Position numbers and translations under genes: made by a program. A stretch of 45,516 nucleotides of DNA from Arenibacter amylolyticus (GTDB lineage Bacteria > Bacteroidota > Bacteroidia > Flavobacteriales > Flavobacteriaceae), in contig NZ_MTAZ01000031.1 in assembly GCF_002150785.1 (NCBI RefSeq), positions 1 to 45,516 of the forward strand, read 5' to 3'. Positions 15,836 to 25,332 of this stretch are shown one piece after another. Within the stretch, counting starts at the first letter, position 1; each line of letters opens with the position of its first letter. Below the pieces are notes generated by a model. The model saw only the letters and a list, made by a program, of their open reading frames with translations. It was not told where the DNA came from and did not search any database.

Positions 15836-17260
15836 ATGTCCCGAACCCTAATTTTAATTCCGCTATTTTTTCTATTACTGTCCTGCGGGGATAAAAAGGA
15901 AACTAAAACCAATCCGCCCAACGTAATATTAATTTTCACGGATGACCAGGGGTATCAAGATGTGGGAACCTTTGGATCCCCCGATATAAAAACTCCTCAC
16001 TTGGACCAGATGGCAAAGGACGGAGTTAAGCTAAGCAGCTTTTATGCAGCACAGGCCGTTTGCTCGGCCTCCAGGGCCGGAATACTCACCGGCTGCTATC
16101 CTAACCGGGTTGGCATCCACAACGCCTATATGCCCAATGCCAAAACAGGATTGAACACCAAGGAAACCACCATCGCCAAGATGTTGAAATCCATAGGTTA
16201 CAGCACCGCCATCTATGGCAAATGGCATTTAGGTGACCATCAGAAATTTATGCCCAATAATCACGGCTTTGATGATTATTTTGGCATTCCCTATTCCAAT
16301 GATATGTGGCCCCAACACCCCCAACAGGGCCCCGTTTTTAATTTTGGCCCGCTACCCCTTTACGAGAATGAAAAAATACTGGACACCCTAACAGACCAAT
16401 CGGATCTCACCACCCAAATAACGGAGAGAAGCGTCGCTTTTATCGAGAAAAACAAGGACAAACCCTTTTTCTTATACGTAGCACATCCGCAGCCCCACGT
16501 TCCTCTATTTGTATCGGATAAGTTTAAGGGGAAATCTGAAGGCGGACTCTATGGAGATGTCATTATGGAGATCGATTGGTCTGTGGGAGAGATTATCAAG
16601 TCCTTAAAAAGAAATGGCCTAGAAGAAAACACGGTAGTCATTTTCACTTCGGACAATGGGCCCTGGTTAGCATACGGAAATCACGCAGGAAGCGCACTGC
16701 CCTTTAGCCAGGGCAAGGGAACTGCTTGGGAAGGTGGCCAGCGCGAACCTTTTATAATAAAATATCCGGAAAAATTATCCCCCGGCAGAACTATAGATAT
16801 CCCGGTAATGGCCATTGATATTTTACCCACCATTGCTGAAATTACTGGCGCCCCATTGCCAGAACTACCCATTGACGGAAAAAGCATTTGGCCTGTACTT
16901 ACAGGGGATAGCACGGAGAGTCCCCAGGAAGCTTACTTCTTTTACTATCGAGTAAACGAGCTTCATGGAGTACGCTATGGTAAGTGGAAAATGTATTTTC
17001 CACACACCTACAGAACTATGGATGGGCAAGTACCTGGAGCAGATGGACTCCCAGGAGAATACAAAATGGTTGCCTTGGAAGACATTGCCCTTTACGATGT
17101 GGTAGCAGACAAGGCTGAGACCAAGAATGTAACTGCAGACCACCCAGAAGTGGTGAAAAAAATTAGATTACTAGCCAATGATATGCGACAAAAACTAGGC
17201 GATTCACTACTAGACTTGGAGGGCTCGGAAAATAGAGAAGTAGGGAGGCTCAATAATTGA
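15836..17260 (+). CDS. Cys-type sulfatase, lipoprotein
   Basis: The 474-residue product has a lipoprotein signal peptide ending at 'LLSC' (C17). The sulfatase motif 'CSASRAGILTG' starts at C76, which would be converted to the formylglycine nucleophile; D36-D37 in 'FTDDQGY' are calcium ligands, and 'YGKWHLG' is the conserved second block. It is an alkaline-phosphatase-superfamily arylsulfatase-like enzyme that removes sulfate esters, most likely from sulfated polysaccharides or glycans at the cell envelope. A formylglycine-generating enzyme or radical-SAM maturase must be encoded elsewhere. No polysaccharide-utilisation genes (susC/susD) are adjacent, so it is an isolated sulfatase. Confidence 0.93.
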   Translation: MSRTLILIPLFFLLLSCGDKKETKTNPPNVILIFTDDQGYQDVGTFGSPDIKTPHLDQMAKDGVKLSSFYAAQAVCSASRAGILTGCYPNRVGIHNAYMPNAKTGLNTKETTIAKMLKSIGYSTAIYGKWHLGDHQKFMPNNHGFDDYFGIPYSNDMWPQHPQQGPVFNFGPLPLYENEKILDTLTDQSDLTTQITERSVAFIEKNKDKPFFLYVAHPQPHVPLFVSDKFKGKSEGGLYGDVIMEIDWSVGEIIKSLKRNGLEENTVVIFTSDNGPWLAYGNHAGSALPFSQGKGTAWEGGQREPFIIKYPEKLSPGRTIDIPVMAIDILPTIAEITGAPLPELPIDGKSIWPVLTGDSTESPQEAYFFYYRVNELHGVRYGKWKMYFPHTYRTMDGQVPGADGLPGEYKMVALEDIALYDVVADKAETKNVTADHPEVVKKIRLLANDMRQKLGDSLLDLEGSENREVGRLNN

Positions 17261-17291
17261 AAGCAACCTAAAGCAAATTCATATATATTTG
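17257..17291 (+). promoter_or_regulatory. Putative promoter of the trmN6-like gene
   Basis: TATATTTG at 17284-17291 is a perfect -7 element 41 nt upstream of the ATG. A TTG at 17257-17259 is 24 nt further upstream, slightly beyond the usual spacing, and overlaps the sulfatase stop codon. Confidence 0.4.
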
Positions 17292-17331
17292 ACTTATAGA
17301 AAAACACTACTAGCGAAAAAGCTACCTCCAC

Positions 17332-18045
17332 ATGAGCAAACCTTTTGTATTTAAACAATTTGAAATAAAACAAGATCGCTGCGCGATGAAAATTGGCACG
17401 GATGGCGTACTCTTGGGCGCTTGGACCTCCGTAGACAACTACCCCTCCTCCATTCTAGACATAGGAGCCGGAACAGGGATTATAGCCCTTATGCTGGCGC
17501 AGAGAAGCGATGCCGAGATAATTGATGCCCTAGAAATTGATGAAGCGGCCTACGAACAATGCGTGGAGAATTTTGAAGCATCCTCTTGGGGAGACCGTTT
17601 ATTCTGTTACCACGCAGGCCTAGATGAGTTTGCCAATGAGATAGACGACCAATACGAGCTAATTGTTTCTAACCCACCCTTCTATTCCGAAACGGTTTCC
17701 AGTGGCAACCAGTCTAGGGACATGGCACGGCAGAGCGTCTCACTTCCTATTTCCGAACTAATGGAGGGCGTATCTAAACTACTATCTGAAACAGGCCGAT
17801 TTTCTACCATCATCCCCCATAAAGAAGAACAAGAACTTTTAGCTATAGCCGAGAAATTCCACCTATTCCCAAGCAAAATCACCCATGTACGCGGTACCCC
17901 AGCAGCACAGGTGAAACGCAGCCTTTTGGAAATGCAATTTCAAAAAAACAAAATAAGTAGGAAGGAGCTCATTATTGAGAAGGAACGACATTGTTATACG
18001 GAAGATTATATTGCATTGACCCAAGACTTTTACCTTAAAATGTAA
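17332..18045 (+). CDS. trmN: tRNA1(Val) adenine-37 N6-methyltransferase (TrmN6/YfiC-like)
   Basis: This 237-residue protein is a class I SAM-dependent methyltransferase, with SAM-binding 'DIGAGTGI' at 43-50 and the N6-adenine catalytic motif 'NPPFY' at 114-118. The opening 'FVFKQFEIKQDRCAMKIGTDGVLLGAW' is characteristic of the TrmN6 (YfiC) family, which methylates A37 of tRNA-Val in gamma-proteobacteria. Specificity in this organism is inferred from the family. It may have its own promoter just upstream. Confidence 0.88.
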   Translation: MSKPFVFKQFEIKQDRCAMKIGTDGVLLGAWTSVDNYPSSILDIGAGTGIIALMLAQRSDAEIIDALEIDEAAYEQCVENFEASSWGDRLFCYHAGLDEFANEIDDQYELIVSNPPFYSETVSSGNQSRDMARQSVSLPISELMEGVSKLLSETGRFSTIIPHKEEQELLAIAEKFHLFPSKITHVRGTPAAQVKRSLLEMQFQKNKISRKELIIEKERHCYTEDYIALTQDFYLKM

Positions 18046-18092
18046 CTGTTAAATGCATTATTGTTATATTTTTACCAGAGTGATTATTTCTT

Positions 18093-18100
18093 TATGTTTG
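18093..18100 (+). promoter_or_regulatory. -7 element upstream of the acyl-CoA dehydrogenase
   Basis: TATGTTTG matches TAnnTTTG 15 nt before the ATG at 18116. No TTG is seen 17-23 nt upstream of it, so support is partial. Confidence 0.4.
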
Positions 18101-18115
18101 ATTTAAACTTTTGAT

Positions 18116-19294
18116 ATGCGACCAGATTTATTTGAATCCCCCGATTACTACCAAATGGACGATCTTTTGTCCGAAGAACATATTTTGGTTCGTGATGCCG
18201 CAAGGGCATGGGTAAAACGCGATATCTCCCCTATTATAGAGGAGTATGCCCAAAAGGCAGAATTCCCCAAGCAGATACTTGGTGGACTGGCAGAAATTGG
18301 CGCTTTTGGCCCTTACATTCCAGAGGAATATGGTGGCGCGGGACTAGATCAAATAAGTTACGGATTAATTATGCAAGAAATTGAACGTGGAGACAGCGGG
18401 GTACGCTCTACTGCCTCCGTACAATCTTCACTGGTAATGTATCCAATTTTCGCTTATGGATCTGAGGAACAACGAAAAAAATACCTCCCAAAATTAGCAA
18501 GCGGGGAATTAATGGGCTGTTTTGGACTAACCGAACCCAACCACGGTTCCAATCCCAGTGGTATGGAAACCAAGTTTAAGGACATGGGAGACCATTACCT
18601 TTTAAACGGTGCCAAACTCTGGATATCTAACTCTCCTTTCGCGGATATCGCCATTGTATGGGCAAAAAATGAAGAAGGCAGAATCCATGGTCTCATCGTA
18701 GAGCGAGGCATGGAAGGCTTTACCACTCCTGAAACCCACAATAAGTGGTCTTTACGTGCCTCGGCAACTGGGGAACTCATCTTTGACAATGTAAAAGTCC
18801 CCAAGAAGAACCTCCTACCAAAGAAAAATGGACTTGGCGCCCCCTTGGGTTGCCTAGATTCTGCACGTTACGGAATTGCTTGGGGAGCCATTGGTGCTGC
18901 AATGGATTGTTACGATACCGCCTTGCGTTATTCCAAGGAGCGCATCCAATTTGGAAAACCCATAGGGGCCACCCAATTACAACAGAAAAAATTGGCCGAA
19001 ATGATTACCGAAATCACCAAGGCCCAATTATTAGCATTTAGGTTGGGGCAGTTGAAAAATGAGGGAAAGGCAACCACCGCCCAAATTTCTATGGCCAAAC
19101 GAAATAATGTAGACATGGCACTTACCATAGCCCGCGAAGCCAGACAAGTACTAGGCGGAATGGGGATTACGGGAGAATACAGCATTATGCGCCATATGAT
19201 GAATTTGGAGAGTGTAATAACCTATGAGGGCACACATGACATTCACCTACTGATTACGGGAGCAGATATAACCGGGATGCCAGCATTTAAATAG
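18116..19294 (+). CDS. Acyl-CoA dehydrogenase, glutaryl-CoA dehydrogenase-like
   Basis: The 392-residue product has the full acyl-CoA dehydrogenase layout: an N-terminal helical domain, a middle beta domain ('CFGLTEPNHGSNPSGM', FAD/substrate site), and a C-terminal helical domain with 'RIQFGKPIGATQLQQKKLAEM' and 'QVLGGMGITGEYSIMRHM'. The catalytic base is E371 in 'TYEGTHDIH'. The C-terminal 'LITGADITGMPAF' block and overall length resemble glutaryl-CoA dehydrogenases of lysine and tryptophan breakdown. It uses FAD and passes electrons to electron-transfer flavoprotein in the cytoplasm. A TATGTTTG -7 element at 18093-18100 lies 15 nt upstream of the ATG, so it is probably transcribed separately. 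Confidence 0.9.
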   Translation: MRPDLFESPDYYQMDDLLSEEHILVRDAARAWVKRDISPIIEEYAQKAEFPKQILGGLAEIGAFGPYIPEEYGGAGLDQISYGLIMQEIERGDSGVRSTASVQSSLVMYPIFAYGSEEQRKKYLPKLASGELMGCFGLTEPNHGSNPSGMETKFKDMGDHYLLNGAKLWISNSPFADIAIVWAKNEEGRIHGLIVERGMEGFTTPETHNKWSLRASATGELIFDNVKVPKKNLLPKKNGLGAPLGCLDSARYGIAWGAIGAAMDCYDTALRYSKERIQFGKPIGATQLQQKKLAEMITEITKAQLLAFRLGQLKNEGKATTAQISMAKRNNVDMALTIAREARQVLGGMGITGEYSIMRHMMNLESVITYEGTHDIHLLITGADITGMPAFK

Positions 19295-19374
19295 GCCTTA
19301 TACATTCCTAGATTAAAGGCGTTGAAGAATTAAGATCTCTTTGTAGGTTTTAAATTCATTCTAATAGCCATTTC

Positions 19375-19413
19375 TGCCGTCTTCCATGTATTATTTGATA
19401 CCGGAAGACGGCA
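19375..19413. terminator. Long hairpin between convergent genes
   Basis: An 11-bp perfect stem (TGCCGTCTTCC / GGAAGACGGCA) encloses 17 nt that can form an additional GTAT/ATAC stem. It lies between the acyl-CoA dehydrogenase (plus) and the histidine kinase (minus), where a bidirectional transcription stop is expected. There is no T-run on either side, so it is not a canonical intrinsic terminator. Confidence 0.5.
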
Positions 19414-19573
19414 CTAATTCTTGGAGCCATAGCTAGTATTGGGCTTCAATGGGTACTCTTGGGAGTTCCAAACAAAAGAACCAAATAAAGCAAGCTCCTA
19501 AGCCGTAGAACATCTGAGAACTTAGAAAATACCGTATACGGCAGGGGAACGTCAGGGGTAGTAGAAAAGTGCG

Positions 19574-21616
19574 CTAAACTTTAATGAGGTAATTGGCCAG
19601 GTTCTGCTTTAGTTTATCAAAAGACATGGGTTTGGTAAAATAATCGTTCATTCCAACATCCTTGGCCCCTTGTATGGTTTCCTTGGTTACATCGGCAGAG
19701 AAGCCAATAATTACAATATCCTTGTTGGTCTTTCTTATTTCCTTAGTAGCCTCAAAACCGTCCATTTCGGGCATATGGACATCCATAAAAACTAGATCGT
19801 ACTCCCCATTTGCCACTGCCTTCACCGCCTCCTTTCCATTGGAAACACAGCTAGAGTGAACCCCAAAATTATCCATGGTTTTTTTCAACACCATCATATT
19901 GATCTTATTATCATCTACGATCAAGATCCTAAAACCACTTAAGTCTATAGATTCTGGCGAGCGTTCCGCACGTATTTGAGTCACTTCGGAAAGCGGAAAA
20001 TTAAATTTCAAAATAAATTCCGTCCCTTCATTTTCAACACTGTCCACCTCAATATGTCCTTCCAAAAGCTCTATTAAGATATAGGTGATATACAAGCCCA
20101 GCCCACTCCCCTCGTGCTTTTTGGAAATTCCGGAGTCTACCTGTATAAAGCGATCAAAAATGGTTTTCAATTTCTCTTTAGGAATCCCAATACCCGTATC
20201 CTTAATACTGATCCTAACTTGCAATTTACGGGCTACCACCTTTTCCGAATAGGACACCTCTATGCTTCCTGCTTCGGTAAACTTTAACGCATTCCTTAAT
20301 AGGTTGGTGAGTATTTGCCCATACTTCCCCATATCCCCAATTACCTTGCAGTTGTCTTGAGAGCGCACATTTAGCAGCACCTGTAATCCCTTTACCTCCA
20401 TACTGGGCCTATAGATACTTAGAATACTCCGCAATTCTGCGGAGGGAGAGAACTCTTCCTTGTTAAATTCTATCTTCCCCGATTCTATTTTATCAATTTC
20501 CAAGATGTTATTCACCAGCATCAATAATTTATTGGACGATATATCCATTAGCGAAACACATTCCAAGGACGACTTGTCCAATTCGGATGCTTTAAGGATT
20601 TCAATAAAGCCTAAAATGGCATTCAATGGCGTACGTATTTCGTGGCTCATATTGGAAACGAACTCCGTTTTAGCTTTGGAAGCCTTTTCGGCCTTCAATT
20701 GTTCTTTCCTAATAGTTGCGTTTAGATCATTGAGCTTTGCATTTAATTCCCTAAACCTACCATTCTCCCTACGGGAAACCAGGTAGAAATAGATCATGGA
20801 ACTAGTAAGCACGGACAGTAATATCCCAAATATTAAATCGCTATAGGCTTCTCTTCTTTGCGCCTGAAGTATATTGATATCGCTTGGCATCAAGGAAAAG
20901 GTCCAATGCTGTCCGTCTAGTTCGTCTACTAAGTACGACTTCTCATATACCAGCTCGTCCTCAAAATATTCCGGATTTGGGTTGTTATAACGGTAGAATT
21001 CGGTCCCCTCATCGTCTTTCATTACGATGGAAAAATCGTTCATTCCCGTAGTAAGCTGATTAAATGGAACGGTAAAATCCATACCAGCGGTGATGGTTCC
21101 CTGAAAAGCGCCATTGAAGAATACGGGTACATCCACCAAAAAGACTCTTCCCCCTTGGGTCAAGGGAATCCAGGAGGTGATATTGGTAGAGGAATCTTTT
21201 ACGTGGCGAGACCACCCGTCTTTTCTAGGATGCCTTGAAATATCCAAACCGATAGCCGCCTCGTTGCCCGCTAGCGGGGTAATTTTTCTTATGATCATGG
21301 TGCTATCAATCCATTGCACAAACTTAAAGGAGGGGTTTTGTGCTAAGATAAGGGCCGCATCCTCCTCCCAATAGTCGAAGTACCCTCCATTGGTCATCTC
21401 AATGCGCTCCTTTAAGTTTTCTAAGGCCGCGATGTCATCTTCACAAGAAGACAGGAACTCTTTAAATCTAAAATATCCATTGGTGTCTACCCTATGCTGC
21501 AATAATTCCTTATGCCCATCCAAGGAACTATTCCACAACAGGATAACCACAGTAAGCAGCCCCAGAAAAACAATGGTAGGTAAGAGTAATGGCTTTGAAG
21601 TGAATCTAATGGTCAT
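19574..21616 (-). CDS. Hybrid sensor histidine kinase with CHASE sensor and receiver domain
   Basis: From the ATG at 21616 the protein has 680 residues. A TM helix (about 9-28) is followed by an extracytoplasmic CHASE-type domain ('NPSFKFVQWIDSTMIIRKITP', 'GNEAAIGLDI'), then a second TM (about 262-280), a short coiled coil, and HisKA with the phospho-acceptor H325 in 'FVSNMSHEIRTPLN'. An HATPase domain ('DTGIGIPKEKLKTIFDRF', 'GSGLGLYI') and a C-terminal receiver with 'MDVHMPEMDG' (D612) complete it. CHASE domains sense small extracellular ligands. There is no dedicated response regulator gene adjacent. An alternative start at 21709 would add 31 residues that do not fit; the chosen ATG is preceded by an A-rich stretch typical of the group. 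Confidence 0.92.
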   Translation of the reverse strand: MTIRFTSKPLLLPTIVFLGLLTVVILLWNSSLDGHKELLQHRVDTNGYFRFKEFLSSCEDDIAALENLKERIEMTNGGYFDYWEEDAALILAQNPSFKFVQWIDSTMIIRKITPLAGNEAAIGLDISRHPRKDGWSRHVKDSSTNITSWIPLTQGGRVFLVDVPVFFNGAFQGTITAGMDFTVPFNQLTTGMNDFSIVMKDDEGTEFYRYNNPNPEYFEDELVYEKSYLVDELDGQHWTFSLMPSDINILQAQRREAYSDLIFGILLSVLTSSMIYFYLVSRRENGRFRELNAKLNDLNATIRKEQLKAEKASKAKTEFVSNMSHEIRTPLNAILGFIEILKASELDKSSLECVSLMDISSNKLLMLVNNILEIDKIESGKIEFNKEEFSPSAELRSILSIYRPSMEVKGLQVLLNVRSQDNCKVIGDMGKYGQILTNLLRNALKFTEAGSIEVSYSEKVVARKLQVRISIKDTGIGIPKEKLKTIFDRFIQVDSGISKKHEGSGLGLYITYILIELLEGHIEVDSVENEGTEFILKFNFPLSEVTQIRAERSPESIDLSGFRILIVDDNKINMMVLKKTMDNFGVHSSCVSNGKEAVKAVANGEYDLVFMDVHMPEMDGFEATKEIRKTNKDIVIIGFSADVTKETIQGAKDVGMNDYFTKPMSFDKLKQNLANYLIKV

Positions 21617-21898
21617 ATTTTTATTTGGGGTCGACACAATGTTATCGCTAAAATGCAATAATACAGGCACAAAGATACTACTGATCCAAGAAATGTTCCT
21701 TATCATCAATAAGAAAATTTCCCTTGGATTGATTGTAGGCCCAGTTTAATAAAGGAAAAACACGCCATTTTATTAACCGCGGTTTTAGAGGATTAGTCCG
21801 GGAAAACTTACACAAACCACCTATTTGGATGCTGGTCTAATTCTTAATATCCACTAAAATAATTCTCGGGTTTGTGGATAAACTTTTTTGAAAACACA

Positions 21899-21906
21899 TA
21901 TCTTTG
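21899..21906 (+). promoter_or_regulatory. -7 element of the TerB-like gene
   Basis: TATCTTTG matches TAnnTTTG, 27 nt before the ATG at 21934. A TTG at 21872-21874 is 24 nt upstream, slightly long for the usual spacing. Confidence 0.45.
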
Positions 21907-21933
21907 TTAAAAACCATAAATTTTATATACAAT

Positions 21934-22356
21934 ATGTCTTTCGTAGATCTTTACAGTAGTGGTGCCCACAGAAGAAATTTAGCCCATTTTGCGGCTATTG
22001 CGACCTTGGCTGCTGTTGACGGAGAAGTTAATGAGGAGGAAAAACAATTACTAGACCGTTTTGCCCAAAAATTGGATATTACCGAGGAGGAATACAAGGA
22101 GGTTATGAAGGCCGAAAACAAATATCCCATTAATCCTCCTACAAGTGCAGAAGAACGCTTGGAAAGACTTTTCGATCTTTTTAGAATTATTTTTGCAGAC
22201 CATGTTATAGAGGAGGAAGAACGCAATTTAATCACCAAATATGCGATAGGCCTGGGTTATAAATCTGAAGCTGCCGAAATTATTATACAAAAATCCATTG
22301 ATATTTTTAGCGGAAAGATAAGTCTGGAGGACTATATCTACCTCTTAAAGCATTAG
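21934..22356 (+). CDS. TerB-like (tellurite-resistance fold) protein
   Basis: The ATG at 21934 yields 140 residues, all helical. The 'HFAAIATLAAVDGEVNEEEKQLLDRFAQKLDI' segment and its second-half counterpart 'IIFADHVIEEEERNLITKYAIGLGY' form the duplicated acidic helix pairs of the TerB fold, with the Asp/Glu positions that bind a metal ion in TerB. The frame is open 10 codons further upstream from a TTG, but the -7 element overlaps that TTG, so the ATG is preferred. Its role is unknown beyond possible metal-dependent stress sensing. A bidirectional terminator separates it from the convergent fbp. Confidence 0.75.
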   Translation: MSFVDLYSSGAHRRNLAHFAAIATLAAVDGEVNEEEKQLLDRFAQKLDITEEEYKEVMKAENKYPINPPTSAEERLERLFDLFRIIFADHVIEEEERNLITKYAIGLGYKSEAAEIIIQKSIDIFSGKISLEDYIYLLKH

Positions 22357-22370
22357 AACAAGCACAAGGA

Positions 22371-22402
22371 ATTAAAAAAAAGGAGCCCTGGGCTCCTTTT
22401 TT
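22371..22402. terminator. Bidirectional terminator between terB-like gene and fbp
   Basis: AAAAAAAGGAGCCC-T-GGGCTCCTTTTTTT is a near-perfect palindrome with A- and T-runs on both sides, placed between two convergent genes. It would stop transcription from both. Confidence 0.9.
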
Positions 22403-23406
22403 TATGCCTGCTGCATAAATTCCTCTGCTTTCTCTACCATTTTCCGACTGCCACAAAAGAAGGGCACGCGTTGATGTAATTCGGTGGGTTTTATATCCAT
22501 AATAGCCCTATAGCCATCACTGGCTTTTCCCTTGGCCTGTTCAGCAAGAAATGCCATGGGGTTACATTCGTACAACAGTCGCAGCTTCCCCTCTGCCGCA
22601 ACACTGCTTTTGGGATAGATGTAGATCCCTCCCTTAATCATATTCCTGTGAAAATCGGAAACCAAGGATCCGATATATCGGGAAGTATAGGGCCTATCTC
22701 CCTCTTCCTGTTGGCAGTATTTAATATAATCCTTTACACCTTGTGGAAAATGCACATAATTACCCTCATTTATAGAATATATCCTTCCTGTCTCCGGAAA
22801 TTCCATTTTAGGGTGCGAAAGGTAAAAAGTCCCCAAAGCCGGATTTAGGGTAAATCCATTTACCCCGTCCCCAGTAGTATAGACTAACATGGTAGAAGTT
22901 CCGTAAACAATATAACCCGCAGCAATCTGATTTCTACCAGGCTGTAAGAAGTCTTCCAAGGTTACTGGGGTACCCAAAGGGGTAATACGCCTATAGATAG
23001 AAAAGATGGTCCCCACGGACACATTAACATCAATATTGGAAGAACCATCCAAGGGATCGATAAGCACAATATATTTGTTTTGATTTTTATTATCGTTGCT
23101 GTTGATACAGATAAAACTATCCTCCTCCTCGGAAGCGATTCCACATACTATCTCCCTATTCGTAAGGGTCTGAATGAATTTATCATTAGCCAGAACATCT
23201 AGCTTTTGCTGTTCCTCCCCCTGAATATTAGTATCCCCTACATTCCCGATTATATCTATTAAACCGGCTTTATTTACCTCGTGGTTTACTACTTTTGCAG
23301 CTAGTCTTAGGGCATTTATCAATTTGGACAGCTCTCCCGAAGAGTAGGGAAAAGAAGACTGGTTTTCAATGATGAACTCTCCAAGCGTGGTGTTTTTCTG
23401 AACCAT
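22402..23406 (-). CDS. fbp: Class 1 fructose-1,6-bisphosphatase
   Basis: The 334-residue product has the class 1 FBPase metal and substrate motif 'DPLDGSSN' (117-124) preceded by 'ASEEE', and the '[23 protein letters not shown]' sugar-binding block. It removes the 1-phosphate from fructose-1,6-bisphosphate, the committed step of gluconeogenesis, in the cytoplasm. The length is normal and there is no extension. It is divergent from the GNAT-aspartate kinase pair, with 111 nt between. Confidence 0.97.
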   Translation of the reverse strand: MVQKNTTLGEFIIENQSSFPYSSGELSKLINALRLAAKVVNHEVNKAGLIDIIGNVGDTNIQGEEQQKLDVLANDKFIQTLTNREIVCGIASEEEDSFICINSNDNKNQNKYIVLIDPLDGSSNIDVNVSVGTIFSIYRRITPLGTPVTLEDFLQPGRNQIAAGYIVYGTSTMLVYTTGDGVNGFTLNPALGTFYLSHPKMEFPETGRIYSINEGNYVHFPQGVKDYIKYCQQEEGDRPYTSRYIGSLVSDFHRNMIKGGIYIYPKSSVAAEGKLRLLYECNPMAFLAEQAKGKASDGYRAIMDIKPTELHQRVPFFCGSRKMVEKAEEFMQQA

Positions 23407-23490
23407 GGTTTGTGTTGTTTATTTAAGCACAAATATCGGTTAATTTGTGAAACTACAACGTTTTCGTGAATTATTGTTTTTTAATTTTTA

Positions 23491-23498
23491 TAACTTTG
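23491..23498 (+). promoter_or_regulatory. -7 element of the GNAT-aspartate kinase pair
   Basis: TAACTTTG fits TAnnTTTG 19 nt before the ATG at 23518. The nearest TTG upstream is only about 14 nt away, so the -33 part is not convincing. Confidence 0.4.
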
Positions 23499-23517
23499 TG
23501 TTTTATTTGTAACAATT

Positions 23518-23997
23518 ATGAAGTATAGTATTCGAGACGCACAGGCCGATGATATGGCCCAGGTACATCAGCTGATCAAGGAATTGGCGGTATTTGAGAA
23601 GGAGGAGGATGCCGTAGAGGTTACCGTAGAAGACCTTAAGCGCGATGGATTTGGCTCAGAAAAGCTATTTCATTGTTACGTGGCCGAATCTGAAGGGGAT
23701 ATTGTAGGTATGGCGCTATTATTTAAGCGGTATTCTACATGGAAAGGCCCCATCATTCATTTGGAAGATCTGGTAGTGACGGAAAAGATGAGAGGCAGTG
23801 GTTTAGGAACCGCCTTACTGACCAAGGTAGTGGAGCACGGCAAGAAATTGGGCGTTAAACGTATTAATTGGGAGGTATTGGATTGGAACGAAAATGCCAT
23901 AGCGCTGTATGAAAGTAAAGGTGCCCAAGTGAAACGCGATTGGAATGTGGTGCATTTGGACGAAAAAGGAATTGAAACATTTTTAGAAAGGATATGA
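23518..23997 (+). CDS. GNAT family N-acetyltransferase
   Basis: This 159-residue protein is a single GNAT domain. The acetyl-CoA pyrophosphate loop is 'RGSGLG' (92-97), and the C-terminal 'NWEVLDWNENAIALYESKGAQV' motif is typical of small-molecule or protein amine acetyltransferases (diamine acetyltransferase-like). The substrate cannot be told. Its stop overlaps the start of the aspartate kinase gene by 4 nt (ATGA), so the two are translationally coupled. Confidence 0.9.
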   Translation: MKYSIRDAQADDMAQVHQLIKELAVFEKEEDAVEVTVEDLKRDGFGSEKLFHCYVAESEGDIVGMALLFKRYSTWKGPIIHLEDLVVTEKMRGSGLGTALLTKVVEHGKKLGVKRINWEVLDWNENAIALYESKGAQVKRDWNVVHLDEKGIETFLERI

Positions 23998-25250
23998 GGG
24001 TTTTTAAGTTTGGGGGAGCATCGGTAAAAGATGCAGCAGGAGTAAGGAACGTTGTTAATGTTTTACAACAGGTTGGACACGAAAATACATTGGTAGTGGT
24101 ATCGGCCATGGGCAAAACCACCAATGCCATGGAGGTAATCGTAAATGCTTATTTTAAGGATAAGGCGGCTATACAGTCTAGTATCCAGGAGGTCTATAAT
24201 TACCACACCTCTATCCTTAAAGACCTATTTCCCAATGACCAGCATCCCGTATACGGGAGTGTGAAAACACTTTTTGACGAGGTACAAGGATTTTTAGCAT
24301 GGAACAAATCCCCAAAACATAGCTTTGTCTATGATCAAGTGGTGGGTTATGGCGAATTGCTGTCCTCTACCATCCTAAGCGCCTACTTTAATGAGATAGG
24401 AATCACCAATACTTGGTTAGATGTAAGAAACCTTATTAAGACCAACGACGACTATAGAGATGCGCAAATAGACTGGGAGCAGACGCAGGAAAATGTGACG
24501 AAATTGGTAGATAAGCGTAAACTGAATATTACCCAAGGATTTTTAGGTAGTGACGAGAATAATTTCACCACTACCTTAGGAAGGGAGGGCTCGGATTATA
24601 CGGCCGCCATCCTAGCCTACTGCCTCAATGCCAATGAAGTAACCATCTGGAAAGATGTCCCTGGGGTGCTCAATGCAGATCCCAGGTATTTTGAAAATGC
24701 CGAACTACTCAACAGCATTTCTTACCGCGAAGCGATAGAACTAGCCTTTTATGGAGCTTCGGTAATTCACCCAAAAACCCTACAACCCTTACAGAGAAAG
24801 GAGATACCGCTTCACGTAAAATCCTTTATCAACCCGTTAGACAAAGGGACTACCGTTGGAAAGGGCGTAGGAATAGAACCAAAAGTACCTTGTTTTATCC
24901 TAAAGAAGGACCAGGTATTAATGAAATTGTCGTCCTTGGATTTCTCCTTTATCGTAGAAGACAGCATTAGCGAATTGTTTAAAATGCTGCACGATCATCA
25001 GATGAAGGTAGACCTTATACAGAGCTCTGCCATTAGCTTCTCCGTCTGTGTAGATAACAAGTTTGGCAAACTGGAAAGTTTATTGAGCCATTTAAAGGGA
25101 CGCTTCAAGGTAACCTGCCACGAAGGAGTATCACTTTATACCATTAGGCATTTCAATAAAGAAGCCGTAGACTCGCTACAGAACGGAAGGGAAGTACTAT
25201 TAGAGCAGCGAGGTAGAGAAACCTTGCAGTTGGTAGTTAAACAAAATTAG
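23994..25250 (+). CDS. Aspartate kinase
   Basis: The 418-residue protein begins 'MRVFKFGGASVKDAAGVRNV', the amino-acid kinase N-terminal signature, and contains 'TTLGREGSDYTAAILA' (nucleotide/aspartate site) and 'IWKDVPGVLNADPR'. A C-terminal ACT-like region from about 300 ('DQVLMKLSSLDFSFIVEDS') probably binds a feedback inhibitor. It phosphorylates aspartate, the first step to lysine, threonine and methionine. It is monofunctional, with no homoserine dehydrogenase domain. Translation is coupled to the upstream GNAT gene. Which of several aspartate kinase paralogues it is cannot be decided. Confidence 0.93.
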   Translation: MRVFKFGGASVKDAAGVRNVVNVLQQVGHENTLVVVSAMGKTTNAMEVIVNAYFKDKAAIQSSIQEVYNYHTSILKDLFPNDQHPVYGSVKTLFDEVQGFLAWNKSPKHSFVYDQVVGYGELLSSTILSAYFNEIGITNTWLDVRNLIKTNDDYRDAQIDWEQTQENVTKLVDKRKLNITQGFLGSDENNFTTTLGREGSDYTAAILAYCLNANEVTIWKDVPGVLNADPRYFENAELLNSISYREAIELAFYGASVIHPKTLQPLQRKEIPLHVKSFINPLDKGTTVGKGVGIEPKVPCFILKKDQVLMKLSSLDFSFIVEDSISELFKMLHDHQMKVDLIQSSAISFSVCVDNKFGKLESLLSHLKGRFKVTCHEGVSLYTIRHFNKEAVDSLQNGREVLLEQRGRETLQLVVKQN

Positions 25251-25332
25251 CAAGATATGGACCTTCCTGTTATTTAAAGGGCGGACTTATGGGTTTTTCC
25301 CTATCTTAGTGGTGACCAAATTTCAATAATAC

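Noticed and set aside
21390-21749. 119-codon plus-strand frame
   Set aside because: Lies opposite the kinase's sensor region and start; the minus-strand gene has clear domains.
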